Positions 1-6,669 of a stretch of DNA of 20,269 nucleotides are shown here, piece by piece. The notes below the pieces were generated by a model. That model made no database searches and was not told the origin of the DNA. It saw only the letters and a program-made list of their open reading frames with translations. Position 1 is the stretch's first letter, and each line of letters begins with the position of its first letter. The DNA comes from DASPWV01 sp046727855 (lineage in GTDB: Bacteria > Acidobacteriota > Vicinamibacteria > Vicinamibacterales > UBA2999). The position numbers were made by a program, and so were the translations under genes. Location of the stretch: the NCBI GenBank assembly GCA_046727855.1, contig JBKPDL010000102.1:1-20269 (forward strand), written 5' to 3'.

Positions 1-1266
1 TCCACCGACGACGTCGCCCGTTCGCACCACCAGCTGCAGATCCGCTTCCGACGTGCCGATCCAGATCCCTTTGTTATTGGAGCGGTCCACGCCGCCCACA
101 CCTATGGCCAAACTCGCAATGAAGGCGACCCGGCCGTCGTCGACGAGCTTGATGTCGTCGAACGACTCGAACGTCCCCGTCGTCCCTGGCGCGATCGTCT
201 CGCTGAGCGCAACGGTCGTCGTGTGGTCACCGTTGCCGCGAAAGATGCCGTGCTTGCTCGTGCCGCCCTGCAATGCCGTGGCGAAGGCGACCTCACCGCG
301 GTCATTGAGCCTAACTGATCCGAATGGAAATGAATAGTTGCCGCCCTTCGGAGCCGGTTGTCCCAGGAGCATGATCGCGACCGCATTCGTCCCATCGCCG
401 AGGAACAGACCCGCGGCGCTTGCGCCGTTCGTCAACAATGCGCCTGCGGCCACCTGGCCGTGCGCGTTAATCGCCGGACTACCAAAGTCCTGGAATGTTG
501 CGCCGCCGGGGGCGATCTGATCGGCGAGGAACACCGGCGTGAGGTCCGCGCCGTCGCCGCGAAAAATGGCAAAGCCGGTCGACCCGCCGGTCATCTCGGC
601 CTTGAACGCCAACTGCCCGCGATCGTTGATGACAGGAGCGGCGAGCAACGTATACGTGCCGCCCGTCGGTGGAGCGCTGTCATCGCGAGTGATGGCGACC
701 GTGTTTGTCCCGTCAGTGCGGAAGATTCCCTGGGTGGCCGTCGCGCTGCTCAGGAGCGCCTTATAGGCGAGCACGCCGTGGCCGTTCGCGTTGTGGTCGT
801 CTATCTGCGTCACCGTCCCGCCGCCGGGCGCCTGGTCTCCGTTCCGCACGAGCGGAGCGATCGTGCTCCCGTTGCTCGTGAACACGTCGTTGAAGTCGAC
901 ATCGAACACGACGTCGCCGTTGGGCGTGAAAAAAAACGCGTTGCTCACGGACCCGAAGTTACCGGCAGCCGGATCCGGATTGCCCCCGAGCGCAATCGTG
1001 GACGTCGTCGTGCCATCTCCCACGAACACGCCGCTAATGCTGGGTCCCGTAAGACCGGCATCGAAGACGACCTGATCGCGTGCGTTCAAGATGGGCTTGA
1101 ACAAAAAGGGGGAGTAATTTCCGCCGGCGGGAGCCGCGTCGCCCGACGTCGCGATAATCGTATGACGCACCTCGGTCTTTGCAGCGGCCGCCGATGTCCT
1201 GTGCGCGAGGGGCAGAGCGAGGAGTGCGGGCACGAGAACAACTGAGTACGAAACAGCTCTCTTCAT
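1..1266 (-). CDS. Exported NxxGxxAF-repeat protein (3' end beyond window)
   Basis: The minus strand is open from an ATG at 1266 to the left edge (422 codons, no stop), so the C-terminus is missing. The start is supported by AGGA about 10 nt upstream and by a Sec-type signal peptide: MKR, a hydrophobic stretch, then an Ala-rich cleavage region near residues 25-30. The mature part is a tandem array of about 50-60-residue units, each with an N-x-x-G-x-[VL]-[AV]-F-like core (NARDQVVF, NDRGQLAF, NAHGQVAA, NDRGEVAF) followed by a G-[IV]-F-x-G-[DN]-G segment. This matches the tandem NxxGxxAF repeat proteins, which are exported, probably beta-propeller-like and of unknown function. Many such proteins end in a short C-terminal anchor, which cannot be seen here. 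The family call rests on the repeat pattern; no enzymatic residues were identified. The opposite strand is also open for long stretches but reads as basic, Arg-rich antisense. Confidence 0.8.
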   Translation of the reverse strand, partial: MKRAVSYSVVLVPALLALPLAHRTSAAAAKTEVRHTIIATSGDAAPAGGNYSPFLFKPILNARDQVVFDAGLTGPSISGVFVGDGTTTSTIALGGNPDPAAGNFGSVSNAFFFTPNGDVVFDVDFNDVFTSNGSTIAPLVRNGDQAPGGGTVTQIDDHNANGHGVLAYKALLSSATATQGIFRTDGTNTVAITRDDSAPPTGGTYTLLAAPVINDRGQLAFKAEMTGGSTGFAIFRGDGADLTPVFLADQIAPGGATFQDFGSPAINAHGQVAAGALLTNGASAAGLFLGDGTNAVAIMLLGQPAPKGGNYSFPFGSVRLNDRGEVAFATALQGGTSKHGIFRGNGDHTTTVALSETIAPGTTGTFESFDDIKLVDDGRVAFIASLAIGVGGVDRSNNKGIWIGTSEADLQLVVRTGDVVGG

Positions 1267-1524
1267 GGTTTTTTTTCCTATGTTGAAGGTGTCACGCGTG
1301 CTCCAACCGACATGTCGAGCCACGCTCTCCGAGGCTAGAACCCTCTCGGAGCGCCAGTCATGACGGTTTGGTGACGTTCCGGTCCGTCTTTGGTGACCGA
1401 CAAAAGAGCTGCTCGACGGCTGCAGGCAAGCAGGAGCACCGCGGACATGATCAAGACCGATCTGGAGGGGTATTTATTCCAGGGCACGTGAATTCGCACT
1501 CTTTGGACTCGTTGCCAAGGCCGA
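1267..1524. other. Intergenic stretch left of the composite region
   Basis: This stretch lies upstream of the NxxGxxAF gene and should hold its promoter, but no confident -35/-10 pair was found. A minus-strand frame (1335-1454) could encode a short peptide starting MSAVLLLACS, which resembles a lipoprotein signal. It has no ribosome-binding site I would trust and no homologue I recognise, so I do not call it a gene. If the composite segment at 1525-4547 is removed on paper, the ankyrin frame from the right continues through 1524 to a TGA at 1453-1451. Confidence 0.4.
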
Positions 1525-1534
1525 GCATCGGCGA
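1525..1534 (+). repeat. 10-bp direct repeat, left copy (GCATCGGCGA)
   Basis: GCATCGGCGA occurs at the left border of remnant A, at the right border of remnant B (4538-4547) and once in the intact oxidoreductase gene (7711-7720). The two outer copies bound the composite segment and are spaced 3013 bp. Crossing over between them would rebuild a contiguous oxidoreductase fragment on a circle. Being part of a coding sequence, the repeat could be a crossover site by homology rather than a specific attachment core. Confidence 0.6.
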
Positions 1535-1629
1535 CGACCTTCATGAATCCCTGTGTCTCGCCCTTCTCGATCGGCCGCGCGACACGGCTCATGGGTCGCT
1601 TGCCGATGAGCAGCTTTCGGCCGCTCGCC
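1525..1629 (-). pseudogene. Remnant A of flavin disulfide oxidoreductase gene
   Basis: This stretch of about 105 bp aligns without gaps to 7711-7815 inside the intact oxidoreductase gene, with 11 mismatches by eye (about 90% identity), in the same orientation. On the minus strand it still reads RPMSRVARPIEKGETQGFM, against RPMSRVSRAIEKGETQGFM in the intact protein. Similarity starts abruptly at the shared GCATCGGCGA (1525-1534) and fades at about 1629. It is a non-functional gene piece covering part of the C-terminal dimerisation domain. The next piece of the same gene (remnant B) lies 3 kb to the right rather than next to it. Confidence 0.85.
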
Positions 1630-1706
1630 AGTCGTTTCACAGGGCGACACGCCTGCTCGTGGAGGCCGTGGACACTGTACTGATCGGGCTTGCGAACGCC
1701 GAGTAG
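1630..1706 (+). pseudogene. Possible 3' stub of a lost upstream operon gene
   Basis: Just after remnant A ends, a plus-strand frame reads about 25 codons (QSFHRATRLLVEAVDTVLIG then LANAE) to a TAG at 1704-1706. The AGGAG overlapping this stop serves the next ORF, 18 nt downstream. The position, right before a ribosome-binding site and in the same direction as the ATPase operon, suggests the C-terminal end of a gene cut off at the remnant A junction. The peptide is too short to assign to a family, and chance cannot be excluded. Confidence 0.35.
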
Positions 1707-1724
1707 GAGACGGAGTATTAACCG

Positions 1725-1901
1725 ATGCCAACGCTTCAGCAGCAGGTCGCCGACAAGTTCCTCACAAGACTCGCCGAGTCCGGGGCGCTCGACTCCGACA
1801 GGATCGACCAGCTCCGCACGCTACTCACCGGCAACAAGAAGATCAAGGCGGACGATCTCGTAAAGCTCTTCTCCGAGCCCGCCGGGAACGATGTCAAATG
1901 A
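1725..1901 (+). CDS. Small hypothetical protein (58 aa) coupled to SMC-like ATPase
   Basis: This ORF is supported by an AGGAG/CGGAG ribosome-binding region (1705-1715) 9 nt before the ATG, and by a 4-nt ATGA overlap with the ATPase gene at 1898, a classic sign of translational coupling. The product starts MPTLQQQVADKFLTRLAESG and ends in AGNDVK. It is charged and predicted helical, with no cysteines and no membrane segment. A helix (about residues 4-20), a short turn and a second helix rich in Asp/Arg/Leu (about 24-35) are followed by a basic patch KKIKADD. I do not recognise the family. Tiny helical partners encoded directly upstream of SMC/RecF-like ATPases occur in multi-component defence systems, so it may be a regulatory or adaptor subunit; that role is inferred from position only. 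Confidence 0.75.
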   Translation: MPTLQQQVADKFLTRLAESGALDSDRIDQLRTLLTGNKKIKADDLVKLFSEPAGNDVK

Positions 1902-4348
1902 TCAAGATCGAGTCCGTCCACATCGAAGAAATGCGGGGGATTCGCAAGCTGGACCTCGCACCGCACCAAAAAACGTTCGCGATCTCCGGCCCAAACGGTT
2001 CGGGGAAAAGCGGTGTCATCGACGCGATCGAGTTCGGGCTCACTGGGCAGATCGGCCGGCTGACCGGCAGGGGCACGCAGGGGATCACCGTTTCAGAGCA
2101 CGGGCCCCACGTCGACAACACCAAGTTCCCGGACGCCGCCGTCGTCACGTTGCGCGTCTTTCTCACCGGCATCGGCAAGACGGCCAGCATCACCAGGAAG
2201 GTCGCCGACCCGAACAAGCTGAAGATTGAGCCCGCCGATGCCGACATCAAGGCGGTTCTCGCCGAAGTCGCCGACCACCCGGAGATCACTCTTTCACGCC
2301 GCGAGATTCTCCGCTTCATCCTCGTGGAACCTACTAAACGCTCCGAAGAGATTCAGACGATTCTGAAGCTCGAGCAGATCGGGCAGACGCGCGCCGTCCT
2401 CAATACCACGCAGAACAAGCTTCAGACTGCCCATAAGGCCGCTAGCGCCCAGGTCGACACGTCCCGCAATGCCCTGATGCTTCATCTTCAGACCGCAACC
2501 TTGCGGGCCGAGGACCTGCTCGAGGCCGTCAACAAGCGCCGCACGCTCCTCGGGCTCTCTGCCATCACTGAACTGACCGCGGACACAAAACTGGACGCCG
2601 GTTTATCGGCTGCCGCCACGCCGTCCGAGTTCAACAAGGAATCCGCACTGCGCGATCTCAACGCCCTCGCCGAAGCCGCCAAGGGCTTTGCCGATCTTGG
2701 CAAGTCGCAAGCGGAGGCAATCACGGCGGCCCTAGGCAGGCTCGATGCCGACCCGGCGCTGCTGGCCGCAATGCAACGCCGCTCCTTCGTCGAAAAGGGG
2801 CTCGAGCTCGTCGACGGCCTCGAGTGCCCGCTCTGCGATATGCCCTGGAAAAGCGAACGGCAGCTTCGTGAGCATCTGAAAAGCAAGCTCGCAAAGTCCG
2901 AGAAAGCCCGTAAGCTGCAGGAACAGCTGCTCGAGAACGGCGGCGCCCTCATCGAAAAATCCGTCACAGTATCCGGCCTGATCGCGCCCGTTCAAAAGCT
3001 CGCGCAATCCCCGAGCGATTCGGCGTTCGCGCAGCTGCTCTCGGCATGGAAGACGGATCTTGACACCTTCCGCACAAAGCTTCAGACCGTTGACGGCATC
3101 CGCGAGCAGAGTAAGCGCATGGCTGCCGGCTGGTTGGCCGTACCGAAAGGTCTCGCGAAAGCGCTCGACACCCTCAGCGAAAGTGTCGAAGCGCAGCCCG
3201 ACCAGACGGCGTCCATTGACGCGCAGACGTTTTTGACCACCGCGCAGACGCGCTTGTCCGACTACCGCGAGGCGATGCGAAAGACCAAGGCCGCCGAAAT
3301 CGCCGTGAACGCCGCCAAGCAGGCTTACACCACCTACTGCGATGTGCTGGAAGAGGAGCTGAACGCGCTCTACGACGAGGTCCAGAAAGACTTCAGCACT
3401 TTCTACCGGGCGATCAATGGCGAAGACGAAGCGACCTTCACCGCAAAACTGACGCCGAGCGAAGGCAGCCTCGGGCTCGAGGTCAACTTTTACGAGCGCG
3501 GGCTGTTTCCGCCCGCTGCATATCACAGCGAGGGCCACCAGGACGGAATGGGCGTGTGCCTGTATCTCGCGCTCATGAAGCGGCTTTTCGGAGACCAGTT
3601 CACTTTCGCCCTGTTGGATGACGTCGTCATGTCTGTTGACGCCGGCCACCGCTACGAGTTCTGCAAGCTGCTCAAGACACACTTTCCGGACACGCAGTTC
3701 GTCATCACCACGCACGACCGCCTTTGGGCGGAGCAGATGCGGTCTGCCGGGCTTGTGACCTCAAAGACCTCCGTCGCCTTTCACAGCTGGACGATCGATT
3801 CAGGGCCGCTCGTCGAATCGAACCTCGAAATCTGGGCGGAGATAGCCGCCGCGCTCGCGAAGGGCAAGGTCGAGGCGGCCGCCGCCGCCCTCCGGCACCA
3901 TCTCGAATACGTCTGCCGCCACGTCGCCGATCAGATCGGCGCCACGCCGCCTTTTCGTGCCGACGGGAACTATGAACTTGGCGAACTCATGCCAGCCGTT
4001 CTAAAACGAATGAAGGAACTATGCGGCAAAGCAGCTGACGCGGCGCAGTCCTGGGGCAACGCGATCGCTAAGGAAGACGCCCGCAACCGCAAGATCCTTC
4101 TATCAACGTCCAGCGGTGCCACCAATGTCGAACAGTGGGCGGTCAACAAAGCCGTTCACTACAACGAGTGGGCGAATTTCGGGAAGGAGGACTTCGAACC
4201 GGTAGCGGCAGCCTTCAAGGAACTGCTCGGCTGTTTCAGCTGCGATAAATGCGAGTCCTGGCTGTTCGTGACGCCGCGTGCCAACCCGGATTCGCTGCGC
4301 TGCGCCTGTAATGCTGTCAATCTGAACCTGAAGTCAAAGCTCAAATAG
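1898..4348 (+). CDS. SMC/Rad50/RecF-like ABC ATPase with zinc hook and C-terminal Zn ribbon
   Basis: This 816-aa protein has the layout of Rad50/SMC-type ATPases. The Walker A GPNGSGKS is at residues 31-38. Two long Lys/Glu/Leu-rich helical arms (about 170-300 and 320-480) are separated by a CPLC hook at 310-313. The C-terminal ATPase lobe has an ABC signature-like SEGHQDGMG (544-552), Walker B FALLDD (570-575), a D-loop SVDAGHR (579-585) and an H-loop ITTHD (603-607). Beyond the ATPase, about 200 extra residues form a helical domain containing VNKAVHYNEW, reminiscent of HEPN-like folds, and then a Zn ribbon with CxxCxxC at 779-785 and CxC at 802-804. Such proteins sense or process DNA ends, and many relatives are phage-defence ATPases (RloC, Lamassu and ABC-three-component ATPases share this core). 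The substrate is unknown. Translation is probably coupled to the 58-aa ORF. It appears intact, although its operon may have lost an upstream gene. Confidence 0.9.
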   Translation: MIKIESVHIEEMRGIRKLDLAPHQKTFAISGPNGSGKSGVIDAIEFGLTGQIGRLTGRGTQGITVSEHGPHVDNTKFPDAAVVTLRVFLTGIGKTASITRKVADPNKLKIEPADADIKAVLAEVADHPEITLSRREILRFILVEPTKRSEEIQTILKLEQIGQTRAVLNTTQNKLQTAHKAASAQVDTSRNALMLHLQTATLRAEDLLEAVNKRRTLLGLSAITELTADTKLDAGLSAAATPSEFNKESALRDLNALAEAAKGFADLGKSQAEAITAALGRLDADPALLAAMQRRSFVEKGLELVDGLECPLCDMPWKSERQLREHLKSKLAKSEKARKLQEQLLENGGALIEKSVTVSGLIAPVQKLAQSPSDSAFAQLLSAWKTDLDTFRTKLQTVDGIREQSKRMAAGWLAVPKGLAKALDTLSESVEAQPDQTASIDAQTFLTTAQTRLSDYREAMRKTKAAEIAVNAAKQAYTTYCDVLEEELNALYDEVQKDFSTFYRAINGEDEATFTAKLTPSEGSLGLEVNFYERGLFPPAAYHSEGHQDGMGVCLYLALMKRLFGDQFTFALLDDVVMSVDAGHRYEFCKLLKTHFPDTQFVITTHDRLWAEQMRSAGLVTSKTSVAFHSWTIDSGPLVESNLEIWAEIAAALAKGKVEAAAAALRHHLEYVCRHVADQIGATPPFRADGNYELGELMPAVLKRMKELCGKAADAAQSWGNAIAKEDARNRKILLSTSSGATNVEQWAVNKAVHYNEWANFGKEDFEPVAAAFKELLGCFSCDKCESWLFVTPRANPDSLRCACNAVNLNLKSKLK

Positions 4349-4424
4349 CGAACGAGAATTCCGATCAGCACGATCGCTTACATCGTTTCCATTTATCTTC
4401 ATGTGCCGCCGTTCCAGCGCTTCG

Positions 4425-5312
4425 TCACGAAGTCAGCACGTCGTAGGTCACACCTGCGTTGACGATGTCGAGCACACGTGAATGGCTTCGTACCACCGGC
4501 CCCGAGGATCGCCGCGCCCAGGATCTTCTTCGTCGCCGCATCGGCGATAAGCGAGCCTGACGAAGCGCAGGCTGGCGGTTCTTGTCACGCACATCGGTCC
4601 GTGCTCCCGATTTCAACAACAGGTCGACGGTGGCCGAGTCGTCGAAATCGGTGACGACGGCATACATCAGCGGCGTCATCCCCGTCTTGTCGATGCGGTT
4701 GACATCGGCGCCGTTCTTGATCAGGAGTTGCACGAACTCCAGGTGATTGGCGAGCATCGCGGAGACGAGCGGCGAGTCATATCGCCCATCGTCTGGATCG
4801 ACCTTCGCGCCCAGTTCGATCAACGTGCGCGCTACGTCGACGTGGTTGAAATAGGCGGTGACTTGCAACGGCGACGCGGGAGCGGTGCCGAACATCAGCA
4901 CCGAATCGTCGATTTTGTCGCCCGCGCGTCGCAGATCCGGGAGAATCTCGGCATTGCCAGTGTGAGATGCGAAGAATGTGGGGTATGCATCTGCGGCCGC
5001 TCTACCCTCTCCCACTGGAATGCCGACTTGTCCGCCTCGAGCGAGCAGCAATCGCAGGGCGGCGGTGGACTCGCGATATTGCGCCCCGATGAACAGCGCG
5101 GAGTACCCGCGTCCGGAGCGGCCGTTCACGTTCGCGCCCCGATCGAGCAAAAGCCTCACCTTCTCCACGTCCGGCAGCGCCAACATCAGCAGCGAGATCC
5201 GTTCGACGGTGGCGGAGGCGTCGGGGCCGAGGCCTTTGTCGAGTAAATTGTTAAAACTACTCCGGCCGTGATGCCCGTAGCGCGTACCTCCATCCAGACA
5301 GTCATTGCGCAC
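4425..5312 (-). CDS. Ankyrin-repeat protein with replaced C-terminus (likely broken)
   Basis: The frame starts with GTG at 5312 and encodes 295 aa. Residues about 40-250 form roughly six ankyrin repeats, seen as DVEKVRLLLDRGANVN, STAALRLLLARG, HVDVARTLIELGAKVD, HLEFVQLLIKNGADVN and ATVDLLLKSGARTDVRDKN. No signal peptide is seen, and the first 25 residues look unlike a natural N-terminus, so the 5' end may also be eroded. Ankyrin character ends at about 4550, at the 10-bp repeat. The remaining codons run out of frame through remnant B and finish in oxidoreductase sequence (GVTYDVL). The ORF is therefore a chance fusion; the original 3' end was displaced or lost. Its role before disruption would have been protein binding, partner unknown. 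Confidence 0.65.
   Translation of the reverse strand: MRNDCLDGGTRYGHHGRSSFNNLLDKGLGPDASATVERISLLMLALPDVEKVRLLLDRGANVNGRSGRGYSALFIGAQYRESTAALRLLLARGGQVGIPVGEGRAAADAYPTFFASHTGNAEILPDLRRAGDKIDDSVLMFGTAPASPLQVTAYFNHVDVARTLIELGAKVDPDDGRYDSPLVSAMLANHLEFVQLLIKNGADVNRIDKTGMTPLMYAVVTDFDDSATVDLLLKSGARTDVRDKNRQPALRQARLSPMRRRRRSWARRSSGPVVRSHSRVLDIVNAGVTYDVLTS
4434..4550 (-). pseudogene. Remnant B of flavin disulfide oxidoreductase gene
   Basis: These 117 bp match 7605-7723 of the intact oxidoreductase gene at about 90% identity in the same orientation, with at least two 1-nt deletions (for example CACACCGTG became CACACGTG) that break the frame. The part of the minus-strand translation still in phase reads VLDIVNAGVTYDVL, against VLDIINAGVTYDVL in the intact protein. 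Similarity stops at GCATCGGCGA (4538-4547) plus two or three bases, precisely where remnant A begins in gene order. It now supplies an artificial C-terminus to the ankyrin ORF. Confidence 0.85.
4538..4547 (+). repeat. 10-bp direct repeat, right copy (GCATCGGCGA)
   Basis: This is the right border of the composite segment and the partner of 1525-1534. To its left is oxidoreductase sequence (remnant B); to its right ankyrin-coding sequence begins, so similarity to both neighbours changes within these few bases. Confidence 0.6.
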
Positions 5313-5391
5313 TCACGCGCAGGACTCCGCGCCCCATCTCGACTAAGCGCTCCCACATCGGTGCCGAGATTGCGGACATCGGAGGACCCGT

Positions 5392-6486
5392 TCACTTGAC
5401 GCGCAGCTCGCCCCACTTCGGAAACAGGTTGATACCTGGAGGAACGGTCAACTGTGTCTGGTCCGTGCCGTCAGCGTCCATAATCCAGAGCTGCTGTCCG
5501 CCCGGCACGTTCCTCTGGAACACGATCTTCGTGCCATCGAGTGACCACGTGCCTGTCGCCTCGAAGACCGAATTGTCGGTCAGCTGCACCCGGCCCGCCC
5601 CGTCCGCGTTCATCACGCAGATCTCGAAGGCGGTACCGGGGATGTCACCGACTTGAATGCCGCTCCTGCACATGTACGCGATGCGCGTACCGTCCGGGGA
5701 CCAGACAGGAGCCCGCTCCTCTTCGCCGTTGTCGCCCAGGTGGCACTCAGCCTCTCCCGTTTCCACGTTCAGCACGCAAATCTCCGCGGTAACGGAATTC
5801 ATGTGATTGTCGTTGACATGGTGCCGCGTGAACACAATCTTTTGCCCATCCGGCGACCGGTCCGGGTCATCGTCGATGTACGCCTGACTGTTCGTGATGT
5901 TTGTTAGTGTCGACTCACCAGTGAAGTCGCTATCGAGGTCGGGCACTCGCATGACGAAGATGTCGCTGTCGAACGTCGCAGCACCTGGGTCGATCTTGAT
6001 TGGGCATCCGGGCGTTCCGGGAGGGGGTTCGGGAGGGCACGTGTCACCAGATGCTGAACGGTGGAATGCGATGTACTTGCCGTCCGGAGACCAGGTGGCG
6101 GAGCTGCCCCGGGTCAGCTTCGTCTGGTCCTTACCGTCCGCCTTCATCAGGAACAGGTCAGAGATGTGGTTCGGTAGCCCCGGAATGTCTCGATTGCTGT
6201 CAAACACGATCTTTTTCCCGTCCGGCGACAACTGCGGGAACGCGTCACCGACGGCGTTGTCCGTCACTCGGATCGGATTGAGCGTGTCGATGACCGTGCC
6301 GTCCTCGTTCGTCATCATCAGGTAGATCTCGGCATTGCCGTCGCGCGTACTCGTGAACGCGATGGCGGGAAGACAGTGTCCTGTCGCGGGACCACACTTC
6401 TCCACGGGCTCTACATTTTGAGACCAGGCTGAAGCCGCGATCCCGACGGCGAGCAACGTTGCGATCAATCTTGGTTTGCTCATCAC
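5392..6486 (-). CDS. Secreted TolB-like PD40 beta-propeller protein
   Basis: This is a 364-aa protein. The frame opens with GTG at 6486, but ATG at 6483 is equally good: an AGAGGGG motif lies 6-10 nt upstream of both. The N-terminus is a Sec signal peptide (SKPR, hydrophobic LIATLLAVGIAASAW, cleavage near SQ-N). The mature protein is six PD40/WD40-like blades, each with an [L/W]SPDG-x-x-I-[AV]-F core and a D/E-[IL]-[CFWY]-[LVI]-M-[ND]-A-D-G-like strand, for example WSPDGKYIAFHRS, WSPDGTRIAYM and WSLDGTKIVFQR. It ends in FPKWGELRVK, as complete family members do. TolB-like propellers act in the periplasm or outside the cell as protein-binding scaffolds; nothing here points to an enzyme. The genes on either side are broken, so no operon partner is evident. 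Confidence 0.88.
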   Translation of the reverse strand: MMSKPRLIATLLAVGIAASAWSQNVEPVEKCGPATGHCLPAIAFTSTRDGNAEIYLMMTNEDGTVIDTLNPIRVTDNAVGDAFPQLSPDGKKIVFDSNRDIPGLPNHISDLFLMKADGKDQTKLTRGSSATWSPDGKYIAFHRSASGDTCPPEPPPGTPGCPIKIDPGAATFDSDIFVMRVPDLDSDFTGESTLTNITNSQAYIDDDPDRSPDGQKIVFTRHHVNDNHMNSVTAEICVLNVETGEAECHLGDNGEEERAPVWSPDGTRIAYMCRSGIQVGDIPGTAFEICVMNADGAGRVQLTDNSVFEATGTWSLDGTKIVFQRNVPGGQQLWIMDADGTDQTQLTVPPGINLFPKWGELRVK

Positions 6487-6669
6487 TTTGCACCCCTCTC
6501 ATGCCCGAAGCCGATCAGTGAAACTCCTCAGAGCGTCCTTCTTCAGCACTCGTCAAGTTCACAGATGTCGTCTCATACGCGAGAAACGCTCGCGACGACC
6601 ATCACTTCTCGATGATTCCTCTGTAACCGAGTAACTGTTTGCAGCGAGACGTGTTGGCGCCTGATCTGA

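Larger units (their letters stand above)
1525..4547. mobile_element. Putative circle-derived insertion carrying an SMC-like ATPase module
   Basis: The segment reads: core, remnant A, truncated ORF end, 58-aa ORF, 816-aa ATPase gene, remnant B, core. In the intact gene the order is B-core-A, so joining the two ends of the segment restores about 215 bp of uninterrupted oxidoreductase sequence (equivalent to 7605-7815). This is the pattern expected when a circular molecule of about 3013 bp integrates by crossover at GCATCGGCGA. No recombinase gene, terminal inverted repeat or IS was found, so the mechanism (homologous, illegitimate or site-specific in trans) is open. A tandem duplication with later deletions, or an assembly error, could produce a similar picture. 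Confidence 0.45.

Noticed and set aside
358..1245. 295-codon plus-strand open frame
   Set aside because: It is antisense to the NxxGxxAF-repeat gene and reads as Arg/Val-rich sequence without family features; high GC keeps antisense frames open.
1335..1640. 101-codon minus-strand ORF with a lipoprotein-like MSAVLLLACS segment
   Set aside because: It is a chance joining of remnant A to unrelated flank across the junction; no ribosome-binding site supports an internal start.
2732..3715. 327-codon minus-strand open frame inside the ATPase gene
   Set aside because: The plus strand has all ATPase motifs over the same bases; the minus frame has no recognisable domain or ribosome-binding site.
1525..4547. 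Integron cassette or IS interpretation of the composite segment
   Set aside because: No attC-like core sites (GTTRRRY/RYYYAAC arrangement), no transposase, and no terminal inverted repeats were seen; the flanks are oxidoreductase coding sequence.
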